Of a stretch of 64,000 nt of DNA, positions 34,404-42,576 are shown one piece after another. The notes under the pieces are model-generated. The model was given only the letters and a program-made list of their open reading frames with translations. It had not been told where the DNA came from and searched no databases. The position numbers and the translations under genes are program-made. Position 1 is the first letter of the stretch. The number at the start of each line of letters is the position of its first letter. Origin of the DNA: JACOMS01 sp051252005 (GTDB lineage: Bacteria > Pseudomonadota > Alphaproteobacteria > Caulobacterales > Maricaulaceae); contig JBPOEZ010000001.1 of the NCBI GenBank assembly GCA_051252005.1, forward strand, positions 248,001 to 312,000, in the 5' to 3' direction.

Positions 34404-35423
34404 ATGGCCGCCAAAAAAGCTACTGCTAAGACAGCCCCGAAGAAACCGAAACTCCTAAAAGCAACCAAAGAAGAAATGACTCGGTATTACCGGGAAATGC
34501 TTTTGATCCGCCGCTTTGAAGAGAAGGCTGGACAGCTTTACGGCATGGGCCAGATTGCGGGTTTTTGTCACCTTTATATTGGACAAGAAGCGGTTGTTAC
34601 GGGCGTACGCGCGGCGATGAAAGAGGGCGACCAGATGATCACTTCTTATCGCGATCACGGCCATATGCTTGCGTGCGATATGGACCCCAAAGGCGTCATG
34701 GCTGAGCTAACAGGCCGCTCCGGCGGTTATTCGCGCGGCAAGGGCGGTTCGATGCACATGTTCTCGACCGATAAGAAATTCTACGGCGGGCACGGTATTG
34801 TTGGCGCGCAAGTTCCGCTAGGCGCGGGTCTCGCCTTTTCGAATAAGTACCTTGATAACGGCGCGGTTAGCACAGCCTTCTTCGGCGACGGCGCGTCTAA
34901 CCAAGGTCAGATTTATGAAACCTTCAACATGGCCGAACTTTGGGACTTGCCAGTTATTTTCGTTATCGAAAACAACCAGTATGCCATGGGGACATCCGTG
35001 GCTCGCTCGTCTGCTGAGACTGAGCTTTATAAGCGCGGAATCAGTTTCGGTATCGAAGGCGTACAAGTTGACGGTATGAATGTTTTGGCTGTGCGTGATG
35101 CCAGCATCAAGGCGTTTGAGCATGCTCGTTCAGGTAAGGGGCCGATGATTTTGGAAATGAAAACCTATCGTTACCGCGGCCACTCTATGTCTGACCCCGC
35201 GAAATACCGTACCCGCGACGAAGTCAAAGGTTTCCGCGAAGAGCGTGATCCGATTGATGCCGCCAAGAAGCGCCTCATTGATGAGGGCTGGGCCGATACG
35301 GATAGCCTCAAAGCGATTGATAAAGATATCAAAGCGATTGTCGCAGAAGCTGCGCAGTTCGCACAAGACAGCCCAGAGCCGGATCCGTCTGAGCTTTATA
35401 CTGATGTACTGCTGGAGGCTTAG
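34404..35423 (+). CDS. pdhA: pyruvate dehydrogenase E1 component, alpha subunit
   Basis: 339 residues from ATG 34404, five bases after GGAG; a GTG at 34389 and an ATG at 34401 are less well placed. E1-alpha binds thiamine diphosphate and decarboxylates pyruvate. The ThDP motif GDGASNQGQIYETFNMAELW...IENN and the phosphorylation-loop-like YRYRGHSMSDPAKYRT are present. The N-terminus is lysine- and alanine-rich (AAKKATAKTAPKKPK), a flexible extension. It begins the pdhA-MAPEG-pdhB-pdhC cluster. Confidence 0.96.
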   Translation: MAAKKATAKTAPKKPKLLKATKEEMTRYYREMLLIRRFEEKAGQLYGMGQIAGFCHLYIGQEAVVTGVRAAMKEGDQMITSYRDHGHMLACDMDPKGVMAELTGRSGGYSRGKGGSMHMFSTDKKFYGGHGIVGAQVPLGAGLAFSNKYLDNGAVSTAFFGDGASNQGQIYETFNMAELWDLPVIFVIENNQYAMGTSVARSSAETELYKRGISFGIEGVQVDGMNVLAVRDASIKAFEHARSGKGPMILEMKTYRYRGHSMSDPAKYRTRDEVKGFREERDPIDAAKKRLIDEGWADTDSLKAIDKDIKAIVAEAAQFAQDSPEPDPSELYTDVLLEA

Positions 35424-35425
35424 GC

Positions 35426-35821
35426 GTGCCGATTGAACTTTCGTATCTTGTCGCCAGCATTTTGCTGTTCGGCGTTATGATCGCGGTTCAAGCCGTTTTT
35501 TCTGACAAAGAGCATGGGCTGAAAGCCTCGGGCGGTGCGCGTGATGGTTTGGTAGATAAAAATATCATGACGCAGCGGGCCAAACGCGCCAATGCTAATA
35601 TGATCGAGGGCCTTATTCTCTTTGCGCCGCTTATTTTTGTTGCTGCTTATGCGGACCGTTTTAACGGAATGACCGCTTTAGGCGCAGCGTTGTTTTTCTG
35701 GTCGCGCGTAGCCTACGCGCCGCTTTATTGGTTTGGTGTTCCTATGGTGCGCAGTCTGGCTTGGTTTGTCGGAATTGGCGGAACTGTTCTGGTCGCCCTC
35801 CAAGTTTTACCGTTTTCATAA
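35426..35821 (+). CDS. MAPEG-family membrane protein
   Basis: 131 residues with four hydrophobic helices. The motif RAKRANANMIEGL matches the R-A-N-x-x-E signature of the MAPEG family (membrane-associated proteins of eicosanoid and glutathione metabolism). It starts two bases after the pdhA stop and ends nine bases before pdhB, so it is co-transcribed inside the pyruvate dehydrogenase cluster, where it has no known role. Possibly a glutathione-related detoxification protein. Confidence 0.85.
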   Translation: MPIELSYLVASILLFGVMIAVQAVFSDKEHGLKASGGARDGLVDKNIMTQRAKRANANMIEGLILFAPLIFVAAYADRFNGMTALGAALFFWSRVAYAPLYWFGVPMVRSLAWFVGIGGTVLVALQVLPFS

Positions 35822-35830
35822 GGTTTTTAT

Positions 35831-37213
35831 ATGTCGATTGATATTCAAATGCCCGCGCTTTCTCCAACAATGGAAGAAGGCACACTGACTAAATGGCTCG
35901 TGAAAGAAGGCGACACGGTCACCTCTGGCGACATGCTCGCAGAGATCGAAACCGATAAAGCCACGATGGAAGTCGAGTCGATTGACGAAGGTATTGTTGG
36001 TAAAATCCTTATCGCTGAGGGTTCCGAGAACGTCAAAGTAGGCACGGTGATCCTGCAGCTTCTCGAAGACGGCGAAGATGAGAGCGCTCTTGGCGCGCCG
36101 GCTCAAGATGCTCCTACAGAAAAAGCGGATGAGCAGCCTGCTGAGGCCGCAGCGCCAGAAGCCAAACCCGCTGCCCCTGCGAAATCTAAGACTGTGCAAA
36201 ACGATCCTGACATTCCGACCAATATCAAAATGGTCTCAACCACTGTCCGCGACGCGCTTCGCGACGCTATGGCCGAAGAAATGCGCCGCGATGAAACGGT
36301 GTTCATTATGGGCGAAGAAGTCGCCGAATATCAGGGCGCGTATAAAGTCACCCGCGAACTGCTTCAGGAATTTGGCGAAAAACGCGTTGTCGATACGCCC
36401 ATCACAGAGCACGGCTTTGCTGGTATCGGTGTCGGCGCAGCCATGGGCGGTTTGAAGCCCATTGTCGAATTCATGACGTTTAACTTTGCCATGCAAGCCA
36501 TCGATCATATCATCAACTCAGCCGCCAAGACGCTTTATATGTCTGGCGGCCAGATGCGCTGCCCGATTGTTTTCCGCGGCCCGAACGGCGCGGCCTCCCG
36601 CGTCGGCGCGCAGCACTCACAAGATTACTCATCATGGTATGCCCATGTGCCGGGCCTCAAAGTCGTTGCGCCGTATGACGCGGCGGACGCGAAGGGGCTT
36701 TTAAAGGCCGCGATCCGCGATCCGAACCCTGTTGTCTTCCTCGAGCATGAGCTGCTCTACGGGGACGAGGGCGATGTTCCTGATATGGATGATTTCCTGA
36801 TCCCAATCGGCAAAGCTAAAGTTCGCCGCGAAGGCGCGGACGTGACAATCGTCACCCATTCCCGCATGGTGAAATACTCTCTCGAGGCTGCTGAAATACT
36901 AGCCGCCGAAGGCATTGACTGCGAAGTCATCGATTTGCGTACGCTTCGCCCGCTCGACACAGAGACGGTGATTGCATCGGTTAAGAAAACCAACCGCATT
37001 GTTTGCGCCGAAGAAGGCTGGGGCCAACACGGCGTCGGCGCTGAAATTTCCGCAGTCGTCACAAGCGAGGCGTTTGACTATCTCGACGCGCCGCCAATCC
37101 GTGTGCACCAAAAAGACGTGCCGCTGCCTTACGCCGCGAACCTAGAAAAGCTGAGCTTGCCGAATACAAATGATGTTGTAGAGGCCGTTAAGAAGGTGTG
37201 CTACAAGGATTAG
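35831..37213 (+). CDS. pdhB: pyruvate dehydrogenase E1 component, beta subunit, with N-terminal lipoyl domain
   Basis: 460 residues. The first 80 residues are a lipoyl domain (ETDKATMEVE, lipoylated K43), then an alanine/proline linker (about 90-130), then the E1-beta transketolase-like domain (RDAMAEEMRRDETVFIMGEEVAEYQGAYKVTR) and the C-terminal HAEEGWGQHGVGAEI-type segment. A lipoyl domain on E1-beta is a known alphaproteobacterial feature. AAGG precedes the ATG. Confidence 0.96.
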   Translation: MSIDIQMPALSPTMEEGTLTKWLVKEGDTVTSGDMLAEIETDKATMEVESIDEGIVGKILIAEGSENVKVGTVILQLLEDGEDESALGAPAQDAPTEKADEQPAEAAAPEAKPAAPAKSKTVQNDPDIPTNIKMVSTTVRDALRDAMAEEMRRDETVFIMGEEVAEYQGAYKVTRELLQEFGEKRVVDTPITEHGFAGIGVGAAMGGLKPIVEFMTFNFAMQAIDHIINSAAKTLYMSGGQMRCPIVFRGPNGAASRVGAQHSQDYSSWYAHVPGLKVVAPYDAADAKGLLKAAIRDPNPVVFLEHELLYGDEGDVPDMDDFLIPIGKAKVRREGADVTIVTHSRMVKYSLEAAEILAAEGIDCEVIDLRTLRPLDTETVIASVKKTNRIVCAEEGWGQHGVGAEISAVVTSEAFDYLDAPPIRVHQKDVPLPYAANLEKLSLPNTNDVVEAVKKVCYKD

Positions 37214-37252
37214 ACATATGCTCACTGAGATCCTTATGCTCTGTAAAAAACC

Positions 37253-37328
37253 TTCCGCTCACCCCGTTGAAAAACGGGGTCCATTCTGTACTACCGCTTG
37301 GATATCGGCTTTCGCCGGTGTGAGCGAA
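37253..37328. repeat. 76-bp MITE-like element with terminal inverted repeats
   Basis: The ends TTCCGCTCACCCCG and CGGTGTGAGCGAA are near-perfect inverted copies. The left half folds as ACCCCG/CGGGGT, the right half around ATATCGGCTTTCGCCGGT. It fills the gap between pdhB and pdhC, ending 13 bases before the pdhC start, so it is transcribed as part of the operon mRNA. Confidence 0.65.
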
Positions 37329-37341
37329 TAGGGGAAATAAT

Positions 37342-38754
37342 ATGCCTATTGAAATCCTTATGCCCGCCCTGTCTCCTACGATGGAAGAGGGGACTCTTGC
37401 CAAGTGGATGATCAAAGAGGGCGACTCTGTCTCGTCCGGTGATGTCCTTGCGGAAATCGAAACTGACAAAGCGACGATGGAAATCGAAGCCGTTGAAGAA
37501 GGAAAAATCGCTAAAATTCTAGTCGGCGACGGAACCGAAGGCGTGAAAGTCAACGCGCCAATTGCGATCCTGCTCGAAGAAGACGAAGACGAAAACGCTC
37601 TGGATGGTTTCGCATCTGGCGGTTCTAATAACAGTCATTCCCGCGAAAGCGGGAACCCATCACCGGAAAGTTCGGCCAGTGATGACGGTGCAAATAATGA
37701 TTCAAACGCAAGTTCGGCGTCTTCTTCCACCGCCAATTCTCAAACGAGCAATGGGGAGATGGATTCCCGCTCAAGTGGTTTGTCCCAAACCACAGGCGGG
37801 AATGATGGGGGGACGCGTATCAAAGCCTCGCCGCTCGCCAAACGCCTTGCCAAGGATGCGGGTCTTGACCTGTCTGCTATCTCTGGCTCCGGCCCCAATG
37901 GCCGCATTGTTAAATCCGATATCGAAGCCGCGAAAGCGTCCGGCACGGGCAAAGCCCCTGCGAAAGCGGCGCCTGCGCCGAAAGAGGCCGCACCTGTTAC
38001 GTCTACCGAAGTTGGCATGCCTCGCGGCGGCGGCGCGGGTTATCTGACGGGTCTTGGCGTCGAAGCCGGGTCTTATGACCTTATCCCGCTCAACGGCATT
38101 CAAAAAGTTGTCGCCAAGCGTCTATCTGCGTCCAACACCAATGTCCCTGACTTCCCGCTAACCATAGATTGCGAACTGGACGAGCTTCTCAAGATGCGCA
38201 AAGAGCTCAACGGCCAAGCGCCTGAGGGCATTAAAGTCTCGGTCAATGACATGCTCATTCGCGCGTCCGCTTTAGCGCTGAAACACGTGCCTGAAGCCAA
38301 TGCCAGCTATACGCCCGACGGGATTGCCATGCATCATCACGCTGATGTTGCCGTGGCTGTCGCGATCGATAGCGGCTTGATCACGCCAATTGTTCGCGCC
38401 GCTGAGAATAAAGGCTTGTCCACAATCTCTGCGGAGATGAAAGACCTCGCAAGCCGCGCCAAAGACCGCAAACTTAAGCCGCAAGAATATCAGGGCGGCA
38501 CGTTTAGTATCTCTAATCTCGGGATGTTCGGCATTCGCGAATTTGGCTCGATCATCAATGAACCGCATGGCATGATCTTGTCTGTCGGCGCAGGCGCTCC
38601 GCGTGCTGTGGTCAAAGACGGCGCATTGGCCGTTGCGACTGTCATGACGGTCACGCTGACCTGCGATCACCGCGTGGTCGACGGCGCGCTCGGCGCAAAA
38701 TGGCTCGGCGCGTTCAAACGCTATATCGAGCAGCCTATCACGATGATGCTATAA
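37342..38754 (+). CDS. pdhC: pyruvate dehydrogenase E2 (dihydrolipoamide acetyltransferase)
   Basis: 470 residues. N-terminal lipoyl domain (ETDKATMEIE, K43), long linker, peripheral-subunit-binding domain (ASPLAKRLAKDAG...GPNGRIVKSDI, about 157-193), second linker, and the acetyltransferase core ending with the catalytic CDHRVVDGALGAKWL. The first linker (about residues 98-155) is encoded by a palindromic repeat and is rich in S, N, G and D instead of the usual A/P. GGGGA precedes the ATG. No lpd (E3) follows in the window. Confidence 0.96.
   Translation: MPIEILMPALSPTMEEGTLAKWMIKEGDSVSSGDVLAEIETDKATMEIEAVEEGKIAKILVGDGTEGVKVNAPIAILLEEDEDENALDGFASGGSNNSHSRESGNPSPESSASDDGANNDSNASSASSSTANSQTSNGEMDSRSSGLSQTTGGNDGGTRIKASPLAKRLAKDAGLDLSAISGSGPNGRIVKSDIEAAKASGTGKAPAKAAPAPKEAAPVTSTEVGMPRGGGAGYLTGLGVEAGSYDLIPLNGIQKVVAKRLSASNTNVPDFPLTIDCELDELLKMRKELNGQAPEGIKVSVNDMLIRASALALKHVPEANASYTPDGIAMHHHADVAVAVAIDSGLITPIVRAAENKGLSTISAEMKDLASRAKDRKLKPQEYQGGTFSISNLGMFGIREFGSIINEPHGMILSVGAGAPRAVVKDGALAVATVMTVTLTCDHRVVDGALGAKWLGAFKRYIEQPITMML
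37634..37806. repeat. palindromic repeat inserted within the pdhC coding region
   Basis: Starts GTCATTCCCGCGAAAGCGGGAACCCA (a perfect TTCCCGC/GCGGGAA hairpin) over 37634-37659 and ends at 37806 with GCGGGAATGAT, the inverted copy of the left end. The right part holds another perfect hairpin, GTGGTTT/AAACCAC (37775-37793). It stays in frame with pdhC and encodes linker residues such as HSRESGNP. Confidence 0.7.
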
Positions 38755-38787
38755 GCGTTTAGGTAACGCCACCTTCACCCACATCTT

Positions 38788-38869
38788 TGTCATCCCGCGT
38801 TAGGCGCGGGATCTCGTAGTTATAACGCGCCGATACTCTCGAGGCCCCGGCTCGGAGGCCGGGGTGACA
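38788..38869. repeat. 82-bp intergenic repeat, copy A
   Basis: TGTCATCCC and GGGGTGACA form the ends. Two internal hairpins: CCCGCG..CGCGGG and GGCCCCGG..CCGGGG. It shares its ends, GGGATCTCG, GTTAT and GAGGCCCCGG with the element at 48237-48321. It lies between pdhC and prfC, which converge, and may act as a terminator for both. Confidence 0.75.
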
Positions 38870-38895
38870 GGTTTTGGGATAGGGTCAGAGCTGAT

Positions 38896-40518
38896 CTAAC
38901 GCCGTTCTTTGACCTTTTGGAACTCGATTTTTGGGTTCTTTTCCTGCGCGTAGCCGACGTCCCACGGTGATTTGGCTAAGTAGACTGGCGCGCCGTCTAG
39001 GTCTGTGGCCATGTTGTTGCGGTTTTTGGCGGCGAAGTCTTCGATGGTGTTTTCGTCTGCAACCAACCATCTGGCGGTTTGGAACGGCGGCATTTCGAAC
39101 AGGACTTCTAGGCCGTATTCGGTTTTCATACGCTCGGCCATAACCTCGATTTGCAGCGCGCCAACCGCGCCGACAATGATATCTGCGCCGATTGATGGGC
39201 GGAAGAGCTGGGTGACGCCTTCTTCGGCAAGGCTCTCCAAAGCTTTGCGGAGATGCTTGGCTTTTAGCGGGTCAATGGTGCGGGCGCGGCGCAGGATTTC
39301 TGGCGCGAAGTTTGGAATGCCTGCGAATTTGATCTTGCCTGTTTCGGAGAGGCTATCGCCGACGCGTAGCGCGCCGTGGTTGGGAATACCGATAACGTCT
39401 CCGGCAAAGGCATTGTCAGCAAGTTCGCGGTCTTGGGCGAAAAACAAAATCGGATTGTGCACAGAGATGGTTTTGTTTTCTGCGGTTTTGAGCTTCATGC
39501 CGCGCTTAAATTCGCCGGAGCAGAGGCGGAGAAAGGCCACGCGGTCACGGTGGTTGAGGTCCATATTGGCTTGGACTTTGAAGACAAACCCGGCGACTTC
39601 TTTGCTTGTCGGCGCGATTTCTATGGGCTGTCCGCCGCGCATGGCTTTTTCAGTTTGCGGTTCGGGTACAAGTTCAGCGAGGGCGTCGATCAGCTCGCGG
39701 ACGCCGAACATGCGCAGAGCGGAGCCAAAATAAACGGGTGTCATGTGGCCTTCGCGGAAGGATTGGATGTTGAAGTCGCCATATTCTTTGGCGAGCTCGG
39801 ATTCCTCTAAAAATTCGTTTAGCAGGTCATTATCTTCAAAGGCGGCTTCTAAGGCGGCGCGGTCATCAAGCGATATACGCTCTGCGCCTGTGGCCGGATT
39901 TCCGCCTTCGTCCGCTTTGATGAATTTGAGATATTCGTTGGTACGCAGATCCGCTGTGCCGCGAAAACGGCGGCCAGAGGCGGCGGGCCACTGCATCGGG
40001 CGCACATCAAGGGCTAGCTTATCTTCGATCTCGGACAGGAGATCGAAGGGCTCTTGGCCTTCTCGGTCAAGCTTGTTGACGAAGGTGATGATGGGAATAT
40101 CGCGCAGGCGGCAGACTTCGAACAGTTTCAGCGTTTGCGGCTCAATACCCTTCGCGACGTCAAGCACCATGATGGCAGCGTCGGCAGCCGTCAGTGTGCG
40201 GTACGTGTCTTCGGAAAAGTCTTCGTGGCCTGGTGTGTCGAGCAGGTTAAAGATCAGGTCTTTGTGCTCAAACGTCATGACGGAAGAGGAGACGGAGATG
40301 CCGCGCTCTTGCTCGATTTTCATCCAGTCAGATTTCGTGCGGCGGGCTTCGCCGCGTGCCGCGACTTGTCCAGCCAAGTGGATCGCCCCCGCAGAGAGAA
40401 GCATGTTCTCGGTCAGGGTTGTCTTACCTGCATCGGGGTGAGAAATAATCGCGAAGACGCGGCGACGCATGGCCTCATGAGCGGGTTTGGGGGCAGGTTT
40501 GGAGGGCGGTTGTGACAT
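38896..40518 (-). CDS. prfC: peptide chain release factor 3
   Basis: 540 residues. RF3 is the GTPase that removes RF1/RF2 from the ribosome after peptide release. The G1 motif SHPDAGKTTL, the switch region ERGISVSSSVMTFEH, DTPGHEDFSEDTYR and NKLDREGQEP are intact, and the RF3-specific domains end in the typical C-terminus with PWDVGYAQEKNPKIEF. The start at 40518 has no strong ribosome site. A 10-bp inverted repeat lies 63 bases upstream. Confidence 0.97.
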   Translation of the reverse strand: MSQPPSKPAPKPAHEAMRRRVFAIISHPDAGKTTLTENMLLSAGAIHLAGQVAARGEARRTKSDWMKIEQERGISVSSSVMTFEHKDLIFNLLDTPGHEDFSEDTYRTLTAADAAIMVLDVAKGIEPQTLKLFEVCRLRDIPIITFVNKLDREGQEPFDLLSEIEDKLALDVRPMQWPAASGRRFRGTADLRTNEYLKFIKADEGGNPATGAERISLDDRAALEAAFEDNDLLNEFLEESELAKEYGDFNIQSFREGHMTPVYFGSALRMFGVRELIDALAELVPEPQTEKAMRGGQPIEIAPTSKEVAGFVFKVQANMDLNHRDRVAFLRLCSGEFKRGMKLKTAENKTISVHNPILFFAQDRELADNAFAGDVIGIPNHGALRVGDSLSETGKIKFAGIPNFAPEILRRARTIDPLKAKHLRKALESLAEEGVTQLFRPSIGADIIVGAVGALQIEVMAERMKTEYGLEVLFEMPPFQTARWLVADENTIEDFAAKNRNNMATDLDGAPVYLAKSPWDVGYAQEKNPKIEFQKVKERR

Positions 40519-40580
40519 GGTCAGGCTTTACGTGTTGGTTCGCGTAAGCAGATAAGACGAAGAGACGGTGAGAGCAAGGG

Positions 40581-40637
40581 CTAGGCCGCGCGCAAGTCAA
40601 TAAGAATGGGGGTTTATCGTCTATTACCGCGGCCTAG
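40581..40637. promoter_or_regulatory. 10-bp perfect inverted repeat upstream of prfC
   Basis: CTAGGCCGCG (40581-40590) and CGCGGCCTAG (40628-40637) are exact complements with a 37-base loop. It is in the prfC leader or promoter and has no T-run for termination. It could be an operator or an mRNA fold that controls prfC. Confidence 0.4.
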
Positions 40638-40823
40638 GCGCTTGAGTACAAAGAGGGCGAGAATAGAGACGGGGTTGGTATAGTACCTGCCTTTGCGGGA
40701 AACCTGCAAAAGCGTGTGTTAGGCAAGAACGCCAATGGGCGCTCAGGCTGTCCTTAAGAAGGACGGGCAGCTCATGGACACGCGGCCCGCGCGTGCTGCT
40801 GCGCGGTCACATCCGAATAGAGC

Positions 40824-40973
40824 CTACCAGCGGCTAATAGAGGCCGTTCCAACGCTTTGAGCGGTAGTAGACGGATTATAGGCGCAGAGAATAGTTGTAA
40901 CGGCAGACGCAACGCGTGATTTTTTTGGAGCGGATGCTTTGGATTTTACGGCCGTGGTGTTTTTCGTGAACAT
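40824..40973 (-). CDS. possible small basic protein (doubtful)
   Basis: 49 residues starting MFTKNTTAVKSKASAPKKSR, basic and Ser/Thr/Ala-rich with a single cysteine and a C-terminal SRW. The frame extends further upstream, but that part has the look of non-coding sequence. No convincing ribosome site; no family recognised. Confidence 0.3.
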   Translation of the reverse strand: MFTKNTTAVKSKASAPKKSRVASAVTTILCAYNPSTTAQSVGTASISRW

Positions 40974-41135
40974 GATACTGTCTTTTCTATCGAGTTTTAC
41001 TAAGTGCGGTAAGACGTGATGCCTTCCGTGATTATGTAAATATAGGTTTTTGTGCAAAAATGAACGAATGATAGCGCTGTCATAGCTATGCAGAAACGCA
41101 TATTGACCCATTTTCAAGATTTTGCAGGAGAGTTA

Positions 41136-42080
41136 CTAGATTTGATCCCACGTAAAGCCGGTCAGCTCTTCACTGATGTCCCAGAGCCGTTTGGCGGTTC
41201 TTTTGCTTCGGGCATGGGGCATGACGATAGCATCGCTGACGCGGCCCCTAGTTTCGCCGACCCCTTGCGGACCGTAATATCCGCCCGCGATGGCCTCTTT
41301 CCCTGCGGCGCAGAGAACCGTTGGGATCGCGCCCTTGGCGGCAGGCTGCGCGATAATCGTGTTGGCGATCTTGTAAAACGGAAGGAGCAGGCCGGACGGG
41401 CCCGTGCTTTGCAGGGCCGTGTTGGAATAGCCAGGGTGGCAGGCCATGACAGAGACGGCGCTTTTTGCGGCTTTGGCTCTGCGGTGCAGCTGCTGAGCGA
41501 AGAGGAGGTTGGCGAGCTTGCTTTGCGTGTAGGCTTTTGTTGGCGTGTAGCGTTTTTCTAGCATCAAGTTTCTGAAATGGATTCGGCCAAATTTGTGGGC
41601 GATACTGGAGAGCACTACAATTCTCCCGTTGGCTTTCTCGACATTATTGAAAAGCAATCCCGTCCACAGGAAGTGCCCGAGATGGTTTGTGCCGAGCTGC
41701 ATCTCGAAACCATCTTCGGTTTTCAGCGCGGGTGTCTGCATGATCCCGGCATTGTTGATGAGCGCGTCAATTTTAGGAGCCATTGATTTGAGCTCTTCGG
41801 CGGCGCGGCGCACAGAGGCGAGTCTGGCGAGATCAAGGATGATCGTTCGGCACGTACTATCGCCAGTCGCGGAGGCGCTTATAAGCTCTGCAGCGAGCGC
41901 GGCTTTTTCGGCGTTGCGGCAGGCAATAATAATGTCGCCGCCTTTGGCCGCGAGCATTTTGGCGGCCTCCAGACCAATGCCGGAATTGCCGCCCGTAATA
42001 ACGTAGGTTTTTCCAGACAGGTCAGGGAGCCGGTCCGGTGTCCAGTTTCGAAAGCCGCTTTTAAAGAGAGGAGTAGTCAT
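41136..42080 (-). CDS. short-chain dehydrogenase/reductase (retinol-dehydrogenase-like)
   Basis: 314 residues. Classical SDR signatures: TGGNSGIG nucleotide-binding loop (residues 30-37), NNAGIM, LSSIAHKFG catalytic serine and YTQSKLAN (Y-x3-K). The LFKSGFRNWTPDRLPDLSGKTYVITG start resembles the WW-oxidoreductase/retinol-dehydrogenase branch. It is the last gene in the direction of the sphingolipid cluster, 36 bases after the OmpA-like gene, so a lipid substrate is plausible but unproven. Confidence 0.9.
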   Translation of the reverse strand: MTTPLFKSGFRNWTPDRLPDLSGKTYVITGGNSGIGLEAAKMLAAKGGDIIIACRNAEKAALAAELISASATGDSTCRTIILDLARLASVRRAAEELKSMAPKIDALINNAGIMQTPALKTEDGFEMQLGTNHLGHFLWTGLLFNNVEKANGRIVVLSSIAHKFGRIHFRNLMLEKRYTPTKAYTQSKLANLLFAQQLHRRAKAAKSAVSVMACHPGYSNTALQSTGPSGLLLPFYKIANTIIAQPAAKGAIPTVLCAAGKEAIAGGYYGPQGVGETRGRVSDAIVMPHARSKRTAKRLWDISEELTGFTWDQI

Positions 42081-42115
42081 TATGCGGGATCTTCTCTGCT
42101 TGCGGTTGGCGGAGT

Positions 42116-42556
42116 TTATTTATCGGCAACGATAAATTTGATTTCAGCGCGGCGATTGAGAGGTTCGCGCACGCCGTCCCGCGTATTCTTGGCGAGGCGG
42201 CTTTCACCGTATGCTGTGACGGTTTTAGAGGTCTCTGCGAACCCTTGTGCATCCAGATAGTCTTCGATTGTTTGGGCAATTGCCCGTGACAAGTGCATGT
42301 TTCGGGCTTCGGAGCCGGAGGAGTCTGTATACGCGTCTATTTGGATATTGACCACATCGCAGCTATCAGGGGCTTGCGCCACGTTTTCGGCGACTTGGTC
42401 AAAGAGCGCTTTACCCGAACGTGATATTTCGACGCTTCCATATTGGAGATAGAGATTGAACTTTTGGCTGTATTGCGAGCAGGGTTGTTCTGCAGACTGC
42501 GCGGTGGCGCTAGCGCTCATTAGCGCGGCTGCTGATAAAGCTAAGATCAATCGCAT
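42116..42556 (-). CDS. OmpA-like domain periplasmic protein
   Basis: 146 residues. Signal peptide (cleavage near residue 19, SATAQS), then a single OmpA C-terminal-like domain: IQIDAYTDSSGSEARNMHLSRAIAQTIEDYL and NRRAEIKF are the peptidoglycan-binding motifs. Unlike Pal there is no lipobox. GGAGA precedes the ATG. It begins 21 bases after spt and may be co-transcribed with the sphingolipid genes. Confidence 0.85.
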   Translation of the reverse strand: MRLILALSAAALMSASATAQSAEQPCSQYSQKFNLYLQYGSVEISRSGKALFDQVAENVAQAPDSCDVVNIQIDAYTDSSGSEARNMHLSRAIAQTIEDYLDAQGFAETSKTVTAYGESRLAKNTRDGVREPLNRRAEIKFIVADK

Positions 42557-42576
42557 CTGTCTGTCTCCTGTGATGA

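Larger units (their letters stand above)
40519..41135. other. 617-base region between prfC and the SDR gene
   Basis: Holds the inverted repeat at 40581-40637, a GC-rich stretch (about 40700-40815) with several short hairpins such as GTCCTTAAGAAGGAC, and one doubtful 49-codon gene. The hairpin-rich stretch could encode a structured RNA, but I could not match it to 6S, tmRNA, SRP RNA or RNase P. Confidence 0.45.

Noticed and set aside
39743..40441. Long plus-strand frames opposite prfC
   Set aside because: Low-complexity Ser/Arg-rich translations antisense to conserved GTPase motifs.
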